Shown: positions 11,491 through 21,661 of the stretch, one piece after another
Position numbering within the stretch: position 1 is the first letter of the stretch
Layout: each line of letters starts with the position of its first letter
Assembly: GCF_965363235.1 (NCBI RefSeq)
Contig: NC_134844.1
Span: 22,240,646-22,304,645, forward strand
Length of the DNA stretch: 64,000 bases
Direction of reading: 5' to 3'
DNA from: Mytilus galloprovincialis
Lineage: Eukaryota > Mollusca > Bivalvia > Mytilida > Mytilidae
Translations under genes and position numbers: made by a program
Notes under the pieces: model-generated
The model's input: only the letters and a program-made list of their open reading frames with translations
Database searches by the model: none
What the model was told of the DNA's origin: nothing

Positions 11491-11835
11491 GATTTCACTG
11501 GGTCGATGCCTCTGCGGGTGGACTTTTAGTCCCCGAGGGTATCACCAGCCCAGTAGCCAGTACTTCGGTACTGACATGAAAATACGGATTTCTTGTGTTA
11601 TTAAAATTTGCTGTTACAAAATGTTAGATATTATTATAAATTAATGAATGTATCTCCCTTCCTTTCACGGATTTGGCTATACTTTTTGGACCTTTTGGAT
11701 TATAGCTCTTCATCTTTTATATAAGCTTTGGATTTCAAATATTTTGGCCACGAGCATCACTGAAGAGACATGTATTGTCGAAATGCGCATCTGGTGCAGG
11801 AAAATTGGTACCGTTAATGTTATTCATGTATAAGG
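11490..11835 (+). mobile_element. Retrozyme-type repeat unit with hammerhead ribozyme (subfamily B)
   Basis: About 345 bp. It begins with CACTGGGTCGATGCC, then a CCCGAGGGTATCACCAGCCC block and a UUCG-capped hairpin (CAGTACTTCGGTACTG near 11560), and ends with the ribozyme at 11754-11797 and a GGTACCGTTAATGTTATT tail. The same block order occurs at 12478-12845. It lies just downstream of a PLE reverse transcriptase, so it may be that element's terminal-repeat region or a separate insertion. Confidence 0.75.
11754..11797 (+). ncRNA. Hammerhead ribozyme, N7 = A variant
   Basis: Stem I is GCATCA (11754-11759) paired with TGGTGC (11792-11797). Core box CTGAAGA is at 11760-11766, a valid CUGANGA with A at the variable seventh position. 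Stem II is GACA-TGTAT-TGTC (11767-11779), followed by GAAA (11780-11783). A very short stem III (TGCGCA) leads to the cleavage triplet ATC, with the cut after 11791. Stem III of three pairs and no loop is typical of animal retrozyme ribozymes, which usually fold as dimers. All conserved core bases are present. Confidence 0.85.
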
Positions 11836-12477
11836 CAAAGAAAGAGTGATAAAGTATAAGTATGTTCTTAATTAGTTTAGTTAAGTTTAAGTTTTAAATA
11901 AAACTTGAGACGAAATATGTATTTACAAGAATATCGAACTCTAAAGTAAATAACAAAAGGTGGCAGTCCATAAAACCCGTCAAAATTACACGCTCAACTA
12001 TATCAATCAGAAAGAAAACAAAATTCAAAAAATTCAAAAGGTTGATTAAGTTTTGTTTGATTCACTTGTAAATATTTCATGTATACATTTATATTTAGAA
12101 TGAGGACAAATAAGGAGTAAATACTATAGGTAGGTTCTAAAAGATAAGTGCGAGACATGTACATTTTGAACGCCCCTTTTTTAAGGTTGAAACAGACATA
12201 AAATATATGCCTTGTAATAGACCTTGAGAGCACTCAGATAATTGTTAAAACTGTAGGGTAGTGGCTTTAATCGAAAGTGTGCGTATTTATATATCCAGCA
12301 TTATCAAACGAGCTGCAAGGGATTTAATAACAGAGATTATCATGGTTTTGATAAATCACATAAAGGATGTAGCATAGTTAAATTGTTTTTAGCTATCATC
12401 CTCCAACTTAACAATAACTGTGGCAAAACAAGACTGGACCAAATATTGCAATGATATATGAATTATAGAAAATAGTG
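11836..12477. other. Unassigned AT-rich sequence between retrozyme units
   Basis: No feature that I can support. The minus-strand frame at 12003-12233 has no recognisable content. Confidence 0.4.
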
Positions 12478-12845
12478 TCTATGATGAGTTTATTTACAAC
12501 CACTGGGTCGATGCCACTGCTGATGGAGATTTATTTCCCCGAGGGTATCACAAGCCCAGTCGTCAGCACTTTTTGTGCTGACATGAATTGTCATTGGTAT
12601 TGTTATATTTATAAATTTACTTTTGAATCTTTTGAAATGCTTATATTTTTCTACCTCAGGCACAGACTACCTTAGCTGTATTTGGCAAAACATTTAGGAA
12701 TTTTGGTTCTCAATGCTCTTTAACTTCGTACTTTATTTGACCTTTTTAACTTTTTTGGATTCGAGCCTCACTGATGAGTCTTTTGTAGACGAAACGCGTG
12801 TCTGGCGTATATACTAAATTTAGTCCTGGTATCTATGATGAGTTT
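12478..12845 (+). mobile_element. Retrozyme-type repeat unit with hammerhead ribozyme (subfamily A)
   Basis: About 368 bp bounded by a direct repeat, TCTATGATGAGTTT, at 12478-12491 and 12832-12845. Inside come CACTGGGTCGATGCC, a CCCGAGGGTATCAC block, a hairpin (CAGCACTTTTTGTGCTGA near 12564), and the ribozyme at 12765-12808 followed by CTAAATTTAGTCCTGGTATC. The same sequence follows the ribozyme and precedes the GTCGATGCC block, as expected if monomers are cut from head-to-tail multimers and circularise. Confidence 0.8.
12765..12808 (+). ncRNA. Hammerhead ribozyme, subfamily A
   Basis: Stem I is GCCTCA paired with TGGCGT, with one mismatch. Core CTGATGA is at 12771-12777, stem II is GTCT-TTTGT-AGAC (12778-12790), GAAA is at 12791-12794, then CGCGTGTC with the expected cut after 12802. 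All conserved core bases are present. The stem I mismatch may weaken it compared with the copy at 44477. Confidence 0.85.
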
Positions 12846-15158
12846 TTTTTATATAGGAAACATTCAAATTGTATGCCAACTCCAATGTCTGTGTTATCCA
12901 ATCAAGGTATCAATATTTAATTGGTTTCTCCCATTTTCCCGTTGATTCAAACTTTCTTTGATACACGTATCCCATACCATAATTTATAAGAAATTTCTTG
13001 AATGTTTATGTCTGCAATTAGACCTGACGTAAATGTGTATCTATGCATAGCAAAACGGAAACTTCAGTATGTGTCTGATCAAAAAAGACATGACAGCTGT
13101 CTTTCTGTACCCTACCGAAGAATTTGAAAGCATTTCACCATGCTTCATTGTCATAAAATGCACTACAATACGTATTCATTCGTAATGACGCATTTCTTTG
13201 ACTTAGTGATTAACTTTTTAATACGGAACGGACAAGAAATAATTATGAAGAATAAAAACATGAATTGAGACATGATAAATCATAAACTAATAGCTTAACG
13301 TTTCTAGTTGTGACGTATATTCAGTTATATTTGAATGTCTGATATATTTTATTGGCCATTTATATTCATTATAACCCATCCAGATTCCAGATAGTAATTT
13401 AATTATATCACAATATTCATTCTTTTGTTTTGGAGGTTGATCACTGATTTAATTCGTTACGCGTTTTGAGAAGCTATTGATTTTTTATGCTGAATCAGAA
13501 ATTGATATCTCACTGATGTGTTGTTAAACCTATACAGATAAGTAATGAAACGATAATGTATCTAGTTTCATTTGATTTGTAATTCTATATACTGCTTCAT
13601 AGCGTTACATTTAACTTTTTTTATATTTAACCTTAATTATTGTGTTGTTGTTCATAGAGTATTCAAAAAAGCATCCCTTATATCACCTTTAGGACAACAG
13701 AACATGTGCGACGTCATTAATTAAAAATGTCAACGTTTTGAAAATAAATCAATTGCCAATCATTTGCTGATTAGCAAACCATAAAACAATTAAGCAGTTT
13801 TGAAACGTTCCCAATATATTTGAAATGAAGGAATGATTAAATCTTGAACGAGTTTTAGATGTGTTTAAAGAGGACTCACTGTGAAATATTTCGCTGATGT
13901 AAGAGTATATCATGATTGGATGCTACTGTAATATAAATTAGAGGTATAGCTAGCTGTTATTACCAGGTTTAATTCATCCAATTTTCTACATTACATATTT
14001 TGTAAATACCTTGTATCATTCCCACTAAAGCATTAATATTCGACTACGTCAAATCTTATATATTATTTTATAACAACAAGAACTCTACCTCGATTATTTT
14101 ATCAAGATTTACACCCGATAGTGATTTCTTGAGGTGTAAGGGTAATAAAAAGGCAGAGTCAAAAAGGAAGCAGATCACATATAAAACTATGTAGAGTCCG
14201 ACAGCATCATTACATAAAAGTAAGAAATGTGTAGATTAATTAACAACAAAAACTACTGGCTCTTATTGTTTATGACAATGCTGTTTTCTATAGGTTGCAT
14301 TTCTGTAAATATTGACAATGCATTTTCCCATGAAACCCCCTTTACGGCTAAAACTGTATCACTTCTACTATGAAGTTTTAAAAAAAAAATCATATCCTAG
14401 AATTGAAAGATCATATGCAATACTATTTTTTCAAAGATCAAAATATAGGGCTGTGCGGCATATTTTCAACGTTTATATGCCCCGATCTTCTAAGAGTTTA
14501 AACCAACACTAAATTTCATAACTACCCCTACCTCAACTGTAGGGTTACCACATATTTCAATATCAACAATATTCACATGTAAATTTACTGGTAACATTCC
14601 CAAGTTATGAGATGCAACCTACAGATCAGAAATGGGAACCAGTATGTAAACAAATTTAATTATCTATGAAGATTCTAATTCTCCCCAAAAGAGGCGTGGT
14701 TTGAGAAACAGCTGTATTTACAAAGTGCAACCTTCAATGTCTAGAATATACTTTGAGAAATCCAAAATTTACAATCCGTTGTTTAACAAATGTCTCACCT
14801 ACAATCCAACCTTATCAAAATATTACAGACTTCAGTTCTGTGGTTTTATACCGAAATTATTCTTTAATTCTTTTATATCTTGATGTTTTAAACATGAAAC
14901 ATAATTTGAATGTTAACATGTCCCAATAAATATAATGGCTTTACACATTTGTACATTCGCGGTGTTACAGTCTGTCGATACTTATATTTGCATTGCACTA
15001 TGTCATGTTTTTTGCCAACTGCTACACTAAATCCTTAAGATGTTGGATGTGAACTGATTGATATTTCAGTCATAGATACATGATTTTTTTATATTAGTTG
15101 TTATTAACTCTCAAATCTAAGCTTTGTTTTTTTTTCGGTGATTTTTTAAGTGTGTTAT
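12846..15158. other. Unassigned AT-rich sequence, 2.3 kb
   Basis: No sustained frame or RNA gene. A short piece near 13961-13990 (ACCAGGTTTAATTCATCC) resembles the block found in the 4151 and 22931 repeats. The 60-67-codon frames at 14312 and 14701 show no recognisable protein. Confidence 0.4.
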
Positions 15159-15611
15159 TTAACTTAAGATTCATGCTTGAATAAATACCAAAGAGATATA
15201 AATGAACTATTATTTTTATTGGCAAAATAAAGGCCACGGCTCACAAATTAATCAAACATTAATTTATCATCAATAAAGATGAAACATTAGCATGATCATG
15301 AGTCACAAATGATCAAAATTAACACATTAGCGTGGATCACTGTTGATCAGTTATAATATAAGAATGGATCACGATTGATCAATTAAAAACTTTAGCATGG
15401 ATCACGATTGATCAATTATAACATTAGCATGGATCAAGAATGATCAATTAGAACCATCTGTACAAAAAGAGCACTTTATCATTACTGTCCAATACTGACA
15501 TTGACTTTAAAAATACTGGCCCTGGGAACAGAAGCTCAGTAACGGATATTAGAGTCCATTATGTGAACATGAAGCAAGATGTTTGGCGTTGTGTCGCTTT
15601 CCCGCCAAATG
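15159..15611 (-). repeat. Ngaro split direct repeat, 453 bp, outer copy
   Basis: Matches 16241-16693 at a constant offset of 1,082 with no indel and no mismatch that I found. It contains about five units of a roughly 38-bp subrepeat carrying GGATCACGATTGATCAATTA-like palindromic motifs (15290-15450). These could be binding sites for an element protein. Confidence 0.9.
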
Positions 15612-15901
15612 TCTTCAGATAGTCCTTCAAGAAATTAGTTGAAAATTAATAGAATGAAAAGTTCGTTAATCCAACGCTTCTGTGTCAAAATATTTCAACA
15701 GTCGTCCATTAGTTAAGGTGTACAAAGTTCAATTATAGAATCACGATCAAAAGTTGAACGGAACATAGCGAATAAAATCTCATCTTGAGTCATCTTGGAA
15801 TTTCTACACTTGGTGAGCCATGACGAATCATCATACAACATCGGGTGCAAGGAAATAAAATATGTCCATAAAACCTGAAAAATAAATCAAAACAGCAGCA
15901 G

Positions 15902-16243
15902 TATATCGCCAAAATACACGTTTTGAAATCAAGAGGTGGGAGGGTGGGTTTTTCTTACATTACATAGAAATATATTAATACAAAACCCAGAATTTACTCT
16001 GACGAAAAATGTCTGCCTTTTCTTCTTAAATCTCTGAACACCAATGCAGGCGATATATTGACGTCACAGACGATATTGGTCCGCTAGGCCACATGACCCT
16101 TTTTCGAGAAACTTAGTTTGATTTTCAGAAAATTGCAAACCTACATTATAAAGAAACTGTATAAAGAAAGGTAACTCGAATAACTGAAACGGCAGCTTCA
16201 CGGAGTTAAAGCAATCTATCCCATATTAGGATAGATTGAATTA
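15902..16243 (-). repeat. Ngaro split direct repeat, 342 bp, inner copy
   Basis: Matches 21320-21661 at a constant offset of 5,418 with about three substitutions. Its right edge overlaps the next repeat by the bases TTA, forming the contiguous internal junction expected in a split-repeat element. Confidence 0.9.
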
Positions 16244-16693
16244 ACTTAAGATTCATGCTTGAATAAATACCAAAGAGATATAAATGAACTATTATTTTTA
16301 TTGGCAAAATAAAGGCCACGGCTCACAAATTAATCAAACATTAATTTATCATCAATAAAGATGAAACATTAGCATGATCATGAGTCACAAATGATCAAAA
16401 TTAACACATTAGCGTGGATCACTGTTGATCAGTTATAATATAAGAATGGATCACGATTGATCAATTAAAAACTTTAGCATGGATCACGATTGATCAATTA
16501 TAACATTAGCATGGATCAAGAATGATCAATTAGAACCATCTGTACAAAAAGAGCACTTTATCATTACTGTCCAATACTGACATTGACTTTAAAAATACTG
16601 GCCCTGGGAACAGAAGCTCAGTAACGGATATTAGAGTCCATTATGTGAACATGAAGCAAGATGTTTGGCGTTGTGTCGCTTTCCCGCCAAATG
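16241..16693 (-). repeat. Ngaro split direct repeat, 453 bp, inner copy
   Basis: Second copy of 15159-15611, directly abutting the 342-bp repeat at the TTAA junction. It lies just downstream of the last coding part of the element on the minus strand. Confidence 0.9.
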
Positions 16694-16948
16694 GTTGCAT
16701 GTAACATGTTAAACATGCGACCACCGCCATGAAATAAAAGAAAACAACGCAACAAGCCGTGGCCTTATTGACTTGGTTGCTACATATTTATATTTATCCC
16801 TTCTCTTGCAGGGCGAAGCCTTTAAATAAACGAACGTCATAGCACACTATTGCAAGTGCACGACTTAAATCAACAAAACATTATTAGAAGTAACCACACA
16901 GTTTGTACACTAAATCATTATCTGTACATTTTCTTTCATTAGGAACTC

Positions 16949-17535
16949 TTACACAACTTCCTGAAGAAAACTTTGAATTCTATACAAAAATAGTTCATTT
17001 CCCATGTTTGAAAGAGGAACACCGTCCATGTTGAAAAGTCCCTTCTCATTCCATGTTATTTCAGGATATTTTATGTATCCTCCACCAGACTTAAGACATA
17101 ACCAACCAGCAAAATTGTTTATTCTGACCGCAGCTCGGTTCAGAGACTTAATGTTTTGGCCATTCCGCCAAACTAGCCTTGGTAGTATCTGGGACCAAAT
17201 TAATTTAGCTTTAGGGAGCAATTCTGAAACCTTACAAAGAGACGACTTAATTTGCCGTCTAAAATTATGTAACTTGCAGGAGCCTATGTTGTTGCCCCAA
17301 CAATGTATAATTAAAAAATCTGGCTCCTGTTCAAATCTTAATAAATATTTTATCCTTGGTACTAATTCTTGCCAATTCATGCCCCCTTTACCTTGCCACC
17401 AAATGGTACATTTTTTCCGCTTCAAACCCAAATGGATGCCGTCATAAGTGGTGCGGGCATGGGTAAATGCATGTTTTACAATGGACGAGCCTATTATCCA
17501 AACAGACTTTTTCTCATATCTCTCAAGTATCCCTA
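16949..17535 (-). CDS. Ngaro SGNH/GDSL hydrolase part
   Basis: The minus-strand frame carries SGNH-type blocks in order: WIIGSSIVKHA (nucleophile Ser block, near 17480), LIIHCWGNNIG (Asn block, near 17300), and a C-terminal DGVPLSNMGNELFL (near 16990) at the position of the family's Asp-x-x-His block. SGNH hydrolases cleave esters. Many Ngaro elements carry one, but its role in transposition is unknown. It lies downstream of the recombinase frame, and whether it is translated alone, by read-through or after splicing cannot be told. It is treated as part of a retroelement fossil. Confidence 0.75.
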
Positions 17536-17643
17536 TTAAAACACAATTAAACGTTTAATAACATATATATACCACCTATGTACAGCTATATATAAACAAT
17601 AATTGTCTTTATGTCAATAAATGACCACATCAAAATAAAATTT

Positions 17644-18627
17644 TTACAATCTGATATATGACCTATATGCCCCAGATTTCCATCGTCCTAGCTTCATAAT
17701 TTCCTCATTAGAAATTCTTTTAGCAGAGGCTTCTGAAGCTGCCCCAATTCTGAATGAATGTGACTTGTAGCCACTTGAATCAATACCTATTACATTCAAT
17801 GCTTTAGATAATATACCAGAGAACTGATAACGAGACACGCATTTTCCACCAAGGTGACAGAGTAAAGGAACATTTTTAATTGGTCTTACTCTTAGGTATC
17901 TTTTTAATAGCAGTATTGGACAAACTGTTGAATCCGTCTTCCTTATATCAATAGAAATACCCTTACCAGTTTGATCCCCCTTAGAGTGCGTTAAGTGAAG
18001 CCTAATAAACTCCCCTTTTGCTCCCCATAAAATTTGTGTACCGTGTATTGATATTATATTTTGCGCTTGGCCTAATTTTGTGTAAACTAATTCTCCAACT
18101 CTTAAAAAGCCATGAAAGGCGACTGAAAAAGCTGCCGCAAAAAGCAAAGATTCGTATGCTGAATAACAAACCGATGGCAACTTTTCAATTATCCTAGTCA
18201 AAAGTTCCGATGTAATTGGAAGCCTCTTATCCTTCGAGAACTTACTGCGTTTCAAACCCTCTAACATTTTTCGTATAATAAAATTTTGTGAATAGTCCAT
18301 AAATTGAGACTGTAGAACCTTGCAACGAAAACCGATAGCAGTCACGTAACAGCTGACAGTTTTATGTGCTCTCCCTTTCAGTGATAAATATGCAATAAAA
18401 AGCACAATATGCGAGGGGGGAGGCGGCCACACGCACTCCATATTAAAGTCTTTCCGAAATATCTCGAAACTCCGCAATCCCGTTCTATATGTATCCTTCG
18501 TGTTCGAAGCTAGCGAGGCATCTACTAGACGATCAATTTCAGACCGGAAATCAGCTGCAGAAAAGTTTCTGGGATTGGTGTCGCCTCTGTCTCTGCTTGT
18601 GGTGCTACCATGCGGAATCTGTGCCAC
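17644..18627 (-). CDS. Ngaro tyrosine recombinase part
   Basis: A frame of 327 codons with a SAM-like N-terminal DNA-binding half (residues about 28-125) and a catalytic C-terminal half. The family's catalytic landmarks are present: Arg in FLRVGELV (176), HSFR (290-293), GRW (314-316), and Tyr in AYRSYIR (321-324). Enzymes of this type insert a circular DNA copy by strand exchange through a covalent phosphotyrosine, so no target duplication is made. It overlaps the RT frame upstream. Confidence 0.85.
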   Translation of the reverse strand: MAQIPHGSTTSRDRGDTNPRNFSAADFRSEIDRLVDASLASNTKDTYRTGLRSFEIFRKDFNMECVWPPPPSHIVLFIAYLSLKGRAHKTVSCYVTAIGFRCKVLQSQFMDYSQNFIIRKMLEGLKRSKFSKDKRLPITSELLTRIIEKLPSVCYSAYESLLFAAAFSVAFHGFLRVGELVYTKLGQAQNIISIHGTQILWGAKGEFIRLHLTHSKGDQTGKGISIDIRKTDSTVCPILLLKRYLRVRPIKNVPLLCHLGGKCVSRYQFSGILSKALNVIGIDSSGYKSHSFRIGAASEASAKRISNEEIMKLGRWKSGAYRSYIRL

Positions 18628-20294
18628 TGTTTACGTGAAATAGCATCAGCGATAAAGTTCGAACGACCTTCAATATGTACTGCTTTAAATTGCATATTAA
18701 AAAGCATTGTTTGTAATACAAAAGGCCGAACCAACTCCATCACCCGTCTCGATTTTGAGGATTTCTTGTTCAAAATACTCACAAGTGCCTTATTATCTGT
18801 ATGAAAAAGTATTCGCTTGTTGTACAAATCCTCTTTGAACAACAAAATCGATAGCACAATAGGCACCAACTCCAAAAAGGTTATATCAGCCATAACGTCA
18901 GTGTTTTCCCAACTAGAAGGCCATTGAAAATAAGCCCATCGGCCTGAAAAATAAACCCCACAACCTAAATCTGGGTTACCAGCGCTATCTGTAAACAAAT
19001 GAATTTTACTATTTGAAAGCCATTCGCTCTCACCAAAAGCCAAAGTACCATTGAAATTCTCGAGAAATGTAAGCCAAGTTTTTATGTCCTCCTTCATACC
19101 TAGTGTTACTCGGATAAAATGATTTGACCTTTGTATACCGCACATAGCATCACAAAACCTCCTGTTAAAAGCCCGAACTGACGGAATTGCTTTGGCACAA
19201 AAATTTAGGGAGCCCACTAAAGATTGAAGATCCCTTAGAGTGATTTTTCTTTTCTTTATAGTCAATTCCAATTTTCCCTTAACCTCTGTTAGTTTGTCTT
19301 GTGGTATCCGAATAACCATCTCCAAAGTGTCTATTTCTAATCCCAGAAAAGTCATAATACACGTAGGACCTAAAGTTTTTTCCTCCGCTAGAGGAACTCC
19401 AATATCGCTGCAAATAGTCCTAAAATTGTTCATGAGATGTAAACATTCCCCCGACCGAGCTTCTCCGGCAAGCAGGAAATCGTCTAAATAATGCTCTATT
19501 GATTCCTTGAGCGATTGAAAACGGACCAACCACTCTAAAAAACATGAAAACTTTTCGAACAGCGCGCACGCCGCCGAACATCCCATTGGGAGCGCTTTCT
19601 GGAAATAAAAGTTGTCTTGAAAGCGAAAACCAAATAAAACAAATTCATCAGGGTGCAATATTAATAATCTAAATGCCGAGACTATATCCATTCGTGCCAT
19701 TTCTGCCCCCTTTCCTAGTTTACTAATAGTGCCAAGAACTTTGTCAAAGGATGTGTATTGCACAGTTGCTAATTGGGGGTCAATAAAACTATTAATACTA
19801 CTTCCCAGTGGATAACTCAAATGTTGTATCATACGCCATCCGTGAATTTTAGAGCCAGGAGGAGGCTTTTTAGCTACAAGCCCTATCGGTGATAAGCGGA
19901 GGTTAGAAAAAGGTTTGTTTTTAAAGGGGCCCGCTATTCGCCCTGCCTGAATCTCTTTCGTAATTTTTTCCTCTAATTCAGACTCATGCTGCTTTGCCGA
20001 AATCAAATTCGAACAATTTACAGCTTGACGCGGACCCATGTAATTTACTTTAAATCCATTTGTAAATCCATCTAACAATATATGTGCATCAATTTTATTT
20101 GGAAAACTTTTTAAAAAATGTCTTAATCTTTCCACTTTAATCGGTGTCTTTCCTAATTCCGTTAGCCTATACTGGCTATATACTTCCTGGGACTGACGAT
20201 GCGGACTTAAATCTGAATCCATTGAAATTGTTTTTATAGCTTTTTTCTCTCCGAAAATCACTCCGAAATGATTCATAAGGCTTTCTTTTCTCAT
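18525..20294 (-). CDS. Ngaro reverse transcriptase-RNase H part
   Basis: A frame of 589 codons. RT signatures: MDIVSAFRLL (202-211, first catalytic Asp), LPMGCSAACALFEKFS (235-250) and YLDDF (269-273, catalytic Asp pair). RNase H begins at LFTDSAGN (433-440), with a second acidic position in FHTDNKAL further on. The LPMGCSAAC form is characteristic of DIRS/Ngaro-type elements. The first residues overlap the Gag-like frame upstream, so the true start is uncertain. Confidence 0.9.
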   Translation of the reverse strand: MRKESLMNHFGVIFGEKKAIKTISMDSDLSPHRQSQEVYSQYRLTELGKTPIKVERLRHFLKSFPNKIDAHILLDGFTNGFKVNYMGPRQAVNCSNLISAKQHESELEEKITKEIQAGRIAGPFKNKPFSNLRLSPIGLVAKKPPPGSKIHGWRMIQHLSYPLGSSINSFIDPQLATVQYTSFDKVLGTISKLGKGAEMARMDIVSAFRLLILHPDEFVLFGFRFQDNFYFQKALPMGCSAACALFEKFSCFLEWLVRFQSLKESIEHYLDDFLLAGEARSGECLHLMNNFRTICSDIGVPLAEEKTLGPTCIMTFLGLEIDTLEMVIRIPQDKLTEVKGKLELTIKKRKITLRDLQSLVGSLNFCAKAIPSVRAFNRRFCDAMCGIQRSNHFIRVTLGMKEDIKTWLTFLENFNGTLAFGESEWLSNSKIHLFTDSAGNPDLGCGVYFSGRWAYFQWPSSWENTDVMADITFLELVPIVLSILLFKEDLYNKRILFHTDNKALVSILNKKSSKSRRVMELVRPFVLQTMLFNMQFKAVHIEGRSNFIADAISRKQWHRFRMVAPQAETEATPIPETFLQLISGLKLIV

Positions 20295-21245
20295 TCTGAC
20301 TGTTTTGTGTAGTTTTTAAATTGCAAAACAAAGCTGCATGAGCACCCCCGCATTTTAAGCACCTATGAAGATAACGACAAGCTGAACGGCCACATCTACC
20401 TTTATTGTTGTACAAGAAACATTTTCCTGCATTCATTTGAGATATTTGAGGTTCTTGTGTAGGAGTTACACCCTGGGAAATATACAGAAGCCATAACTCC
20501 ATGTCTACACAACCCCAATTCATTGATGGGTTTCTGGCACGTTTTAGTCTAAATTGTTGATCATAGGTTAACCAACCCATATCAGCACATCTGCCTGCCC
20601 CCAATTTTACATTATAAATATACTTCAGTAAACCCGGGGTACTACTAGGATGTGCTGCTGTATAAATGCTAGTATAAATTAAGTAGCATCGAACCATGTA
20701 TTAATGTCGGATATTTTCTTTCCGGATTTTGGTTTTAAATTAAGATTTCCATTATTATCCATAACTACTGCCCTTGTTTGCTCGGAATGAGAAATAAGCA
20801 ATAAGTTTTCTAATTCTACATATTCCCCATTAATAATTTTGTCTCTCACTTGCTGTGAAATGTGCACCCCAAGGTCATCATTGAAACTTTTAACAGGGGC
20901 AATATTATCATTATCATTTACAAGTATGCTGTTATTAGTGAGATTTATACCTGACAAATCTGTATCTGGGGTTGAGCAGAGTGTGGGTGTCCTCTGGATA
21001 GCCTCAATTGCTTTAGCTATTTGGTCCTTTAATTCTGGCACGATGCGTTGGGTGACAGTATCTGCCACCTGCTCCAACTCAGGACTCAGGCTTGCGGTCG
21101 GTTGCTGCTGGGGAACTCGCTGAGTAGTGGCATTCACACTTCCAGTCCTCCGATAAATAACTGTTTCCCCATCTGAAGAATGGTGTGCGGACTTCCTGTT
21201 GGCAGCCGCATACGGGCTCCTAGTCTTCCGGGCCGTTCTTCCCAT
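20176..21245 (-). CDS. Ngaro Gag-like part with Cys/His zinc-binding region
   Basis: Two long frames cover this span. The upstream one plausibly begins at the ATG at 21245 (MGRTARKTRSPY) and has a Gln/Pro-rich stretch and a possible coiled coil (LSPELEQVADTVTQRIVPEL). The downstream one holds CGRSACRYLHRCLKCGGAH, a Cys/His cluster like those at the end of DIRS/Ngaro Gag proteins. Gag would bind and package the element RNA. I give both as parts of the element and do not combine them. Confidence 0.65.
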
Positions 21246-21319
21246 ATTACTTTCACACAATCTGAAAAATCTGACGAAAAATGTCTGCCTTTTCTTCTTA
21301 AATCTCTGAACGCCAATGA

Positions 21320-21661
21320 TATATCGCCAAAATACACGTTTTGAAATCAAGAGGTGGGAGGGTGGGTTTTTCTTACATTACATAGAAATATATTAATACA
21401 AAACCCAGAATTTACTCTGACGAAAAATGTCTGCCTTTTCTTCTTAAATCTCTGAACTCCAATGCAGACGATATATTGACGTCACAGACGATATTGGTCC
21501 GCTAGGCCACATGACCCTTTTTCGAGAAACTTAGTTTGATTTTCAGAAAATTGCAAACCTACATTATAAAGAAACTGTATAAAGAAAGGTAACTCGAATA
21601 ACTGAAACGGCAGCTTCACAGAGTTAAAGCAATCTATCCCATATTAGGATAGATTGAATTA
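21320..21661 (-). repeat. Ngaro split direct repeat, 342 bp, outer copy
   Basis: Outer terminus on the Gag side. A 45-bp internal repeat (CTGACGAAAAATGTCTGCC...) occurs both within it (21417-21464) and just inside it (21271-21319). The host flank resumes at 21662. Confidence 0.9.

Larger units (their letters stand above)
15159..21661 (-). mobile_element. Ngaro-type tyrosine-recombinase retroelement, about 6.5 kb, looks nearly whole
   Basis: Read on the minus strand the order is: left repeat (21661-21320), Gag, RT-RNase H, tyrosine recombinase, SGNH hydrolase, right repeat (16693-16241), second left repeat (16243-15902), a 290-bp spacer, and second right repeat (15611-15159). This is the split direct repeat layout (A1-ORFs-B1A2-B2) known for Ngaro elements. 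The SGNH domain and the absence of an integrase support the same family. There is no clear target-site duplication, as expected for insertion by a tyrosine recombinase. The 453-bp repeat pair looks identical by eye and the 342-bp pair differs at about three sites, so the insertion is young. The frames are long and open and I would expect few breaks, if any. Such elements may use overlapping frames or splicing. Confidence 0.85.

Noticed and set aside
15159-16243. A separate small non-autonomous element sitting in tandem with a full element
   Set aside because: Possible, but a single split-direct-repeat Ngaro element explains both repeat pairs, the shared TTAA junction and the SGNH domain more simply.
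17004-17447. A 147-codon plus-strand frame
   Set aside because: It is antisense to the SGNH-hydrolase part of the Ngaro element and has no recognisable motif.
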